A stretch of 64,000 bases of DNA from Mesostigma viride (taxonomy: Eukaryota > Streptophyta > Mesostigmatophyceae > Mesostigmatales > Mesostigmataceae). A program made the translations under genes and the position numbers. Numbering within the stretch: position 1 is the first letter of the stretch; every line of letters begins with the position of its first letter. The stretch spans positions 987,069 to 1,051,068 of the forward strand of contig RPFO01000253.1 of assembly GCA_009746045.1 (NCBI GenBank), written 5' to 3'. Positions 62,001-64,000 of the stretch are shown here, piece after piece. The notes beneath the pieces were generated by a model. The model saw only the letters and a program-made list of their open reading frames with translations. It was not told the origin of the DNA and did no database searches.

Positions 62001-64000
62001 AATTCGGTGTGTCCGTCCAATACTAGCAACATAGTGCAGCTGGGTTCACGTCGTAGGTCGGGTCCACAACTTCAGCAACATTATTACTAGCAATGCTGTA
62101 GGTGGTGATGTCACAACTTCAGCAACATTATTACTAGCAATGCTGTAGGTGGTGATGTCACAACTTCAGCAACATTATTACTAGCAATGGTGTAGGTGGT
62201 GATGTGACAACTTCAGCAACATTATTACTAGCAATGCTGTAGGTGGTGATGTCACAACTTCAGCAACATTATTACCAGTAATGCTGTACGTGCTGATGTC
62301 ACAACTTCAGCAACATTATTACTAGCAATGCTGTAGGTGGTGATGTAACAAGGCAATGCTCAACCAGATTCCTGCAAGTGAAGCAGGACCAGCTCAGAAT
62401 CCGGCGCATAAGCAGGCCTAGAAATCCAACCAGGGGTGGACAGCAGGGGAGGCGACAGTTAGTTATTCAGTCTTAAGTTGGGTTCGATGCCCAAATAAGG
62501 GGGGGGGGGGGGCGGGGAATTAAAGACATGAGCCCGACTTAAGACATGAATGCAACTTAAAACAAGCCAACACATGAATGACTGTACGGCAGCACATGCA
62601 ACAGAAGGTAGCCTGAACACTTTTCTGTGCTTGTGCAACATTTGGCTTTGTCTGCCACAGTGTTTGGCTCACCGATGGCACTGCAGCCTGACAAAAATCA
62701 AGGATCGGAGTGCCAAAAACCTTCCTGAAAGCAATACCCTCCAGGGTGCATTTGCCTCAGGGATCAAAGCATCGGATGGAATCCAAGGGCGGGCGGAAAT
62801 TGAAAAGAGACGCTGGTCCATGCCCATTCTGCCACATGGTTCAAGGTCGATGCACTTGTGTGTCCATGCCCATTCTGCCACATGGTTCAAGGTCGCTGCA
62901 CGTGTGTGTAGCTGCGGTCATGTTCGTGAAAGTCACTATATGGTAACAGGTACCATGCATAAAATTACTCTAAAATTTTGATGGAAACCACCACTCTCAC
63001 CAGAACTGAAAAAAATAACACATCCACTCAACAAAAGGCAGCCCGCATACTCGCAACGTATGCAAGTATCCACAGAAAAAGGGCAAAGATCAAGGGAAGC
63101 ATCCGAGGCTACGAAATGACAGGAAAACAACATGTAATCGCCACGCTGATGATGGGATAGGCACATGCTTTTGTTTAGAAGCATAATGTCCAAAATAATA
63201 TGTTTACCTGGCGCCCGGGCCCCCAGTGCCGGTGTTGCCGGAGACAATTTTGGCGAGCACGATCCCTTGGCAGTCATATATCGTCGTCCCCCCATGGGAC
63301 TCCGGCGTCTCCATCATCTCTTCCGGGCCGGGCTCGTGCAGCAGCCGGTTCCACCGCGCGCCAAAGTCCGGCGGCAGCACGCTTAGGGTGGCGCGAGCTA
63401 TCGCTGCCAGACCCCCTGCCATGATGGCTAACATGAACATAACTGCCCGTGACCAGGGCCCGCGGGCTCGACGTGCCCCTGCGTTCGCGGAGAGCAACGT
63501 GGCCAAGCGGGAATTGCCCGACACGAGCCAGGCGCAGCCCGGGGATTTGTGGCCGTGAATTGCGGCCTCCACCGCCGTGAATACGATGCAAGCACAGCCG
63601 TATTCCATGCCCCGAAGAAAATGAACCGGGGGAGAATGAGAAAAGGAGTCCTCATCCGGACAGCTTGGCACTCGTGGTCGGAGGCCCTGCAGGCTTTGGT
63701 ACAGCGGAACCGGCGAGGTGCGGCACCTAGCAACTTCAGAAGCAAACTTCTGACCGATATGCGGCGCAAGGCTGTATATCTGAGGAAGGTCGCGGAGGGA
63801 GTCGACGCTGCTGAGCGATTCCCCTATCCGGCTATTCACAGTGGCCTCCTGAGTCGTTAACCTGGAAGATTGAACGGCACTTCGCTTGGAATCCACCAAG
63901 GACCTTGACAGCCGGCTTCTCGCATCCACGAAAGGGCTACGTGCAGGAAGATATAGCCGGCTTTCAACTACCGCGGCGGGATCTCTTCCAGCGGCAGTGC
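25768..64000 (-). CDS. Class A penicillin-binding protein (PBP1A-like), 22 exons, 5' end outside window
   Basis: Bifunctional peptidoglycan synthase: GT51 glycosyltransferase plus DD-transpeptidase. I joined 22 exons by GT-AG sites. All phases agree and the sum from 63929 is 3453 nt (1150 codons and TGA). Numbering from there: membrane segment AVMFMLAIMAGGLAAIARAT (about 162-182); GT51 motifs with EDRRFFEH (E261), GGSTITQQ ending at 295, and RKLSKWEILLLYL; linker TTLD (about 463); an inserted coiled coil (492-543); transpeptidase GSTFKP (Ser585, Lys588), SLN (638-640), KTGTT (761-765); then a 331-residue extension (820-1150). All catalytic motifs are intact, so activity is plausible. In plants and algae such enzymes act in the plastid envelope; plastid targeting is inferred, since the N-terminus is off the window. 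The frame is open from 63929 to 64000, and the GTG at 63929 is not a credible nuclear start. Confidence 0.93.
26020..26644 (-). other. PBP intron 21
   Basis: Has an echo of the exon 21 donor region (CCTTCTCCCCAGTGCCTGAA, 26582-26601), a few telomere-like CCCTAA units (26600-26628), and a duplicated GGTTGTCTC-TCGATACA block at 26092-26107 and 26148-26164. No gene is seen. Confidence 0.65.
26645..26698 (-). CDS. PBP exon 21: C-terminal extension
   Basis: 18 codons, NEKTEMALARLAEDRAAQ, a helical charged segment continuing the coiled-coil character. Acceptor ACGCGCAG|A, donor GCACAG|GTACCG, phase 0. Confidence 0.65.
26699..27148 (-). other. PBP intron 20
   Basis: Contains poly-G and poly-C runs near 26726-26747 and 26770-26781 (plus strand). 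No gene is seen. Confidence 0.6.
27149..27349 (-). CDS. PBP exon 20: C-terminal extension
   Basis: 67 codons, DGERPMLELPSSTSWAEAAE, then RREEHLFEGLDEFERARVKW and NWKERVVWNKLQRQ. Tryptophan-rich and charged. Acceptor CCCCCACAG|G, donor CGGCAG|GTGAGG, phase 0. No family recognised. Confidence 0.72.
27350..27754 (-). repeat. PBP intron 19 with exon 19 end echo
   Basis: 27653-27684 repeats 31 of 32 bases of the exon 19 end (27757-27788), offset 104 bp. The copied site reads CAGCAAGTTGG instead of CAGGAG|GTGGG, so the donor is altered. Confidence 0.85.
27755..28129 (-). CDS. PBP exon 19: polyalanine and acidic part of extension
   Basis: 125 codons. QQKAAAVADTRATEAVLEAD, then GTLGSVWDWEAANNEWLEKE, a run of 12 alanines, an acidic DEGEGEGEGAEGG stretch and LVDLEMERLLLEQE. 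The acceptor is of NAGNAG type (GAAG|CAG|CAG), so one residue may be optional. Function unknown. Confidence 0.72.
28130..28867 (-). other. PBP intron 18
   Basis: Carries degraded copies of exon 18-like sequence (CCTTGCTGGAGGCA near 28753) and CCCTAGCAAAGG at 28775, which also occurs just upstream of exon 18 at 29026. C-rich runs lie near 28146 and 28313 (plus-strand view). No gene is seen. Confidence 0.55.
28868..28981 (-). CDS. PBP exon 18: basic start of C-terminal extension
   Basis: Encodes NLQVKQFQTRQRDFLATSNV and GGRRHRKRKPESAVKAEE. The RRHRKRK cluster is strongly basic. No bacterial counterpart is recognised. Phase 0 at both ends. Confidence 0.7.
28982..29919 (-). other. PBP intron 17
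   Basis: Contains a roughly 67-bp duplication (CATGCCCTACTGGCCCTACT blocks at 29740-29850). No gene is seen. Confidence 0.6.
29920..29978 (-). CDS. PBP exon 17: end of transpeptidase domain
   Basis: Encodes TGATTAAPVWRQLMLAAHE, matching the terminal AAPIW..FM..A motif of class A PBPs. Acceptor GTCCGCAG|C, donor CACGAG|GTGGGT. Most bacterial homologues end soon after this point. Confidence 0.88.
29979..31035 (-). other. PBP intron 16
   Basis: 1.06 kb with no gene. A small duplication with TTGTCTCCAAGA and CTCCAAGAC sits near 30820-30875. GGTGGCTGCGG at 30051-30061 repeats the exon 17 acceptor core. Confidence 0.55.
31036..31084 (-). CDS. PBP exon 16: transpeptidase
   Basis: Encodes VWLGYDDNSPVGGEYH, the conserved V.VGYD...P.GG segment. 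The donor is taken as CACG|GTACGG, phase 1. A second in-phase donor 13-18 bases further (GCAC|GTGGGC) would add six residues. Confidence 0.85.
31085..32034 (-). repeat. PBP intron 15 with exon 15 donor echoes
   Basis: Degenerate copies of the exon 15 end and donor (real region 32027-32062) lie at 31817-31838, 31877-31912, 31920-31943 and 31966-32003. The copy at 31877-31912 keeps GGTCTCGGTAGTGAGTG on the minus strand, a good decoy donor. A C-rich CACCCC run lies at 31418-31460. Confidence 0.8.
32035..32163 (-). CDS. PBP exon 15: KTG motif
   Basis: Encodes GVVKHGTGSLANLGKMPSAG, then KTGTTDGHRDVWFAGFTPYM and VSV. KTGTT is the third transpeptidase motif. Donor TCGGTG|GTGAGT, phase 0. Confidence 0.97.
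32164..33045 (-). other. PBP intron 14 with exon 14 end echoes
   Basis: Degenerate copies of the exon 14 end (GCAGCTTGGTC, TATACCTC) lie at 32922-32952, and ATCTTGGTCACTGCATACTATATACC abuts the real donor. No gene is seen. Confidence 0.65.
33046..33108 (-). CDS. PBP exon 14: transpeptidase
   Basis: Encodes RVDPKVVVREPPVTKLRELL and E, the segment before the conserved GVV..GTG. Shorter and less conserved than its neighbours, but in phase with both. Donor CTCGAG|GTATAT. Confidence 0.85.
33109..33561 (-). other. PBP intron 13 with GT microsatellite
   Basis: Includes (GT)n at 33141-33169 near the exon 14 acceptor. No gene is seen. Confidence 0.65.
33562..33678 (-). CDS. PBP exon 13: transpeptidase
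   Basis: Encodes VTPAQLATAYSTIAAGGVYA and KPHMITRVLDCNGEVLEEQ, the family's V.PLE.A.AY...A.GG....P..I..V.D..G.VL block. Phase 0 at both ends. Confidence 0.96.
33700..35915. repeat. 11-bp GGTTGATGSGT minisatellite, about 200 copies
   Basis: Fills most of PBP intron 12. Two unit types (GGTTGATGCGT and GGTTGATGGGT) alternate irregularly, with GGTAGATG, GGTTGATGGAT and GGTTCATG minor forms. 11 is not a multiple of three but 33 is, so all frames give His-Gln-Pro-Ile-Asn repeats of up to 514 codons that are not genes. The array is bounded by two copies of GACCTGCACGTGGACG (33676-33691 and 35969-35984). Confidence 0.96.
35916..36423 (-). other. PBP intron 12, 5' part
   Basis: Unique sequence between exon 12 and the 11-bp array, apart from the acceptor-like copy at 35969-35984. 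No gene is seen. Confidence 0.6.
36424..36501 (-). CDS. PBP exon 12: transpeptidase
   Basis: Encodes VIQMAHKLGIDNRLPHELSL and SLGSCE, the A..LGI...L....SLALGS.E segment. Phase 0 at both ends. Confidence 0.95.
36502..37394 (-). other. PBP intron 11
   Basis: Contains the 47-bp repeat at 37018-37220 and a loose family of GGCACACAG-containing segments at 36604-36730. No gene is seen. Confidence 0.65.
37018..37220. repeat. 47-bp tandem repeat, 4.3 copies
   Basis: Units begin CGAGTTATATCTGAGAACCC or close variants and contain GGACATGCGACGTTGGTAAC, starting at 37018, 37065, 37112, 37159 and 37206. Lies in PBP intron 11. Confidence 0.92.
37395..37472 (-). CDS. PBP exon 11: SxN motif
   Basis: Encodes VKLSEALIQSLNVPTVRLCQ and DVGVHK. 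SLN is the second transpeptidase motif. Phase 0 at both ends. Confidence 0.96.
37473..38589 (-). other. PBP intron 10, remainder
   Basis: Holds a duplicated block (AAAGTTTATGGT then CGACCTCCCCAGGAAACCCC) at about 38019-38057 and 38122-38159. No gene is seen. Confidence 0.65.
38590..39010. repeat. 49-bp tandem repeat, about 8.5 copies
   Basis: Units combining CATAACCGACCGTACCCACA, CCAGATATACCCCTATATAT and a short C run. Lies in PBP intron 10. Confidence 0.92.
39050..39199 (-). CDS. PBP exon 10: SxxK catalytic motif
   Basis: Encodes ALRAPGSTFKPIVYLTALAD and EVQGYTFENFDRKFRGE. STFK carries the acylated transpeptidase serine and the general-base lysine. Phase 0 at both ends. Confidence 0.97.
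39200..39482 (-). repeat. PBP intron 9: echoes of both flanking splice sites
   Basis: The donor region of exon 9 is echoed at 39395-39425 (24 of 31 bases match 39453-39483). The acceptor region of exon 10 (39188-39219) is echoed at 39342-39373, including GCGCCTGGGGC and AGGGTGCA. Confidence 0.85.
39483..39585 (-). CDS. PBP exon 9: start of transpeptidase core
   Basis: Encodes LQGAIVAMEAGTGAIRILVG and GRDYYESPFNRATQ, the QGA.VALDP.TGAV.A.VGG.DY..S.FNRA.Q signature. Donor ACGCAG|GTAAGG, phase 0. Confidence 0.95.
39586..41063 (-). other. PBP intron 8 (1.5 kb)
   Basis: Contains the CCCA array (40241-40480) and otherwise unique sequence. Two related blocks with GCAATTCTMG and GCCACA near 40850 and 40970 suggest a small duplication. 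No gene is seen. Confidence 0.6.
40241..40480. repeat. CCCA tetranucleotide array, 240 bp
   Basis: Nearly pure (CCCA)n with a few interruptions (CATC, CTCC, one missing C near 40364). The PBP transcript strand is (GGGT)n, strongly G-quadruplex-forming in RNA. It also yields spurious Gly-Trp-Val and His-Pro-Thr reading frames. Confidence 0.95.
41064..41223 (-). CDS. PBP exon 8: coiled-coil insertion
   Basis: Encodes LQRRIARLSAAVDYVSRCAA, then ELAEKLAQLQEEVKRALEEA. It is charged, helical and leucine-patterned. It sits between the TTLD linker and the transpeptidase fold, where bacterial PBP1A usually has only a short helix. Donor GCACG|GTAGTT, phase 2. The in-frame TAG inside the donor shows that splicing is needed. 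Confidence 0.88.
41224..41883 (-). other. PBP intron 7 with exon 8 acceptor echoes
   Basis: Three degenerate copies of the exon 8 acceptor and first exon bases lie at 41310-41331, 41419-41440 and 41547-41572, each sharing the GGAGGCCTGG core (real site GGAGACCTGG, 41218-41227). Otherwise no gene is seen. Confidence 0.8.
41884..41974 (-). CDS. PBP exon 7: TTLD linker
   Basis: Encodes VHTTLDIKVQEATEKVFREW and ADYFDRERTP, the conserved V.TTLD...Q..AE. segment. Phase 1 donor CCAG|GTGGGT. Confidence 0.95.
41975..42950 (-). other. PBP intron 6, remainder
   Basis: Unique sequence. A small direct repeat carries TACACAATATTCA-like blocks near 42235 and 42270. No gene is seen. Confidence 0.6.
42951..43155. 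repeat. 92-bp tandem repeat copying the exon 6 donor
   Basis: Two extra copies, starting at 42951 and 43043, of the exon 6 end plus donor and about 70 bp of intron. On the minus strand each copy reads AAGGGGCTCAAG|GTGTGTGCC, identical to the real junction. They give three potential equal-strength donors 92 bp apart. Confidence 0.92.
43142..43201 (-). CDS. PBP exon 6: linker
   Basis: Twenty codons, VLFQLHERYGVDEILSKGLK, the L.ERYG.D.L..GGL.V segment that leads into TTLD. Phase 0 at both ends. Confidence 0.93.
43202..43817 (-). other. PBP intron 5, 3' part with poly-G
   Basis: Unique sequence after the 65-bp array. It has a run of more than 20 G near 43216-43236, which on the minus strand forms a poly-C tract just before the exon 6 acceptor, acting as an extreme polypyrimidine tract. 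No gene is seen. Confidence 0.6.
43818..50522. repeat. 65-bp satellite, about 103 copies (6.7 kb)
   Basis: Nearly identical 65-bp units (start CCCGTTCCATGGGAATCAAA, end GTCGAGTAGGGGCA) filling PBP intron 5. Variation is mostly CACTTGGG/CACTTGAG and, towards 48100-49620, CTACTTGG/CTATTTGG. The leftmost units at 43818-43960 are the most diverged. On the minus (transcribed) strand each unit has GGTTTGATTCC, one base from the tRNA B-box consensus GGTTCGANTCC. Confidence 0.97.
50622..50778 (-). CDS. PBP exon 5: GT51 to linker
   Basis: Encodes GKKPQARALRRMVEAGFLDS, then ATAESLVAQPLVLARRSGSS and APYFVSE, the usual RR..VL..M...G.I...A..A....L...APYFV pattern. Donor GCGAG|GTAAGG, phase 0. Confidence 0.93.
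50779..51347 (-). other. PBP intron 4
   Basis: 569 bp with no large array and no gene. Overlapping open frames are composition artefacts. Confidence 0.6.
51348..51499 (-). CDS. PBP exon 4: end of GT51 domain
   Basis: Encodes IYWGHGVYGLEGASNLYFNK and PPSKLSIGDCALLAGIIPAP, then ELLSPFRDPS, matching the conserved YLNxIYFG...G..GA...YF.K...LSL.E.A.LAGIP region. Phase 2 donor AGCCG|GTGAGC. Confidence 0.95.
51500..51712 (-). other. PBP intron 3, 3' end
   Basis: Unique sequence between the satellite and the exon 4 acceptor GCAAGCAG|A. No gene is seen. Confidence 0.6.
51713..59940 (+). repeat. 7-bp TGTAGGG satellite, about 1,170 copies (8.2 kb)
   Basis: Fills PBP intron 3. TGTAGGG differs by one base from the plant telomere repeat TTTAGGG, and one exact TTTAGGG sits near 51782. 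Variants TGAAGGG, TGCAGGG, TGTAGGA, TGTAGGC, TGTCGGG and TTCAGAG occur in fixed orders, showing higher-order repeats. The G-rich strand is the plus strand, so the PBP transcript reads the C-rich CCCTACA. Both flanks are unique intron sequence. Confidence 0.97.
60084..60162. repeat. 23-bp repeats copying the exon 3 donor
   Basis: AGTGACCC recurs at 60084, 60107, 60131 and 60153. The outermost copy repeats 16 bases of the real junction exactly (AGTGACCCACCTTGCT), so on the minus strand it supplies a second AGCAAG|GTGGGT donor. Confidence 0.85.
60163..60288 (-). CDS. PBP exon 3: GT51 motif 3
   Basis: Encodes LVKNIFLTHERHLARKAAEI, then VLAFLIERKLSKWEILLLYL and SK. Joins exon 2 exactly (TQQ-LVKN). 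Donor AGCAAG|GTGGGT. Confidence 0.95.
60289..60714 (-). other. PBP intron 2 with three exon 2 end echoes
   Basis: Carries partial copies of the exon 2 end and donor at 60676-60705, 60604-60624 and 60429-60448. The last keeps ATCACACAGCAG|GTAAG, a plausible decoy donor. A CCACCACCA run lies near 60635. Confidence 0.8.
60715..60877 (-). CDS. PBP exon 2: GT51 motifs 1 and 2
   Basis: Encodes HLLRPQDIPSAMWQAAVACE, DRRFFEHCGVDYRGLSRALF and GGGSTITQQ. The ED pair carries the glycosyltransferase catalytic glutamate. Acceptor CTGTGCAG|G, donor CAGCAG|GTGAGG, ending in phase 0. Confidence 0.95.
61195..61600. repeat. 8-bp GTGAATGC minisatellite
   Basis: About 50 copies of GCGTGAAT with GTGTGAAT and GCGTGAGT variants at the edges. 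It creates open frames of His-Ser-Arg-Ile-type repeats on the minus strand that are not genes. Confidence 0.92.
61828..61905. repeat. 21-bp tandem repeat, 3.7 copies
   Basis: CCGTACTT followed by TACTACTAG-like segments, starting at 61828, 61849, 61870 and 61891. Lies in PBP intron 1. Confidence 0.85.
62062..62350. repeat. 47/48-bp tandem repeat, about 6 copies
   Basis: Units built on CACAACTTCAGCAACATTAT, then TACTAGCAATGCTGTAGGTG and a GTGATG joint. Lies in PBP intron 1. Confidence 0.9.
63208..64000 (-). CDS. PBP exon 1 (partial): N-terminal region, membrane anchor
   Basis: Open to the window edge. Ser/Arg-rich, transit-peptide-like N-terminal sequence precedes a hydrophobic helix and the typical PBP1A start of the catalytic part, GGTTIYDCQGIVLAKIVSG. 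The first in-frame ATG seen is about 321 bp inside the frame, at residue 108. Donor GCCAG|GTAAAC, phase 2. Confidence 0.85.

Larger units (their letters stand above)
60878..63207 (-). other. PBP intron 1 (2.3 kb)
   Basis: Holds an 8-bp array, a 21-bp array, a 47-bp array and a poly-G tract (listed separately), plus a copied block GCCACATGGTTCAAGGTCG (about 62830 and 62878). Near its 3' end, at 60956-60983, is an echo of the exon 2 acceptor. No gene is seen inside. Confidence 0.75.

Noticed and set aside
62470-62495. tRNA T-arm-like sequence (TTGGGTTCGATGCCCAA)
   Set aside because: A perfect 5-bp stem with a 7-base loop, but no D-arm, anticodon arm or acceptor stem could be built around it.
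63204-63929. Start of the PBP at the GTG at 63929
   Set aside because: GTG is not a normal nuclear start, and the frame is open upstream to the window edge, so the start lies outside.

Overview
This window is nuclear DNA of a photosynthetic eukaryote, most likely a green alga or a close archaeplastid relative. It holds two intron-rich genes with GT-AG introns, on opposite strands and converging. SRP54 reads like land-plant SRP54. The other gene encodes a bacterial-type class A penicillin-binding protein, a class known in plastids that keep peptidoglycan. A TGTAA motif, the chlorophyte-style poly(A) signal, lies just after an AATAAA downstream of SRP54. Most of the sequence is tandem repeat inside introns, and most long open frames are translations of those repeats. 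Species assignment is inference; I could not run a search.

Layout. 1-16311: a short unassigned stretch with telomere-like CCCTAAA repeats, then about 15.4 kb of a 78-bp minisatellite, read as an intron of SRP54. 16312-20001 (+): five exons for the C-terminal 285 residues of cytosolic SRP54 (second half of the GTPase domain and the whole M domain); the N-terminal half lies outside the window. 20002-25767: intergenic, with two tandem copies of an L1-like element that has ORF1 but no reverse transcriptase, and a pair of related (TTAA)n plus hairpin sequences. 25768-64000 (-): a 38-kb gene for a PBP1A-like enzyme. I assembled 22 exons whose phases agree at every junction. They give 1150 codons from 63929 to the stop at 25768, and the frame stays open to the right edge, so the true start is outside the window.

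The penicillin-binding protein has a membrane segment, a GT51 glycosyltransferase domain and a transpeptidase domain with its SxxK, SxN and KTG motifs intact. It then carries a charged, partly coiled-coil C-terminal extension of about 330 residues that I do not recognise. Its largest introns each hold a private satellite: 7-bp TGTAGGG (8.2 kb, a one-base variant of the plant telomere repeat), 65-bp (6.7 kb), 11-bp (2.2 kb), 8-bp, 47/48-bp, 49-bp and CCCA arrays.

The most unusual signal is that in both genes the sequence around exon-intron junctions (the last exon bases plus the 5' splice site, or the 3' splice site plus the first exon bases) is copied one to four times into the neighbouring intron. 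I count at least a dozen such boundary echoes. This suggests that introns here grow by tandem duplication seeded at splice sites, leaving decoy splice sites behind. The two proteins have unrelated jobs (co-translational targeting in the cytosol; peptidoglycan synthesis, probably in the plastid), and their shared feature is this intron architecture.
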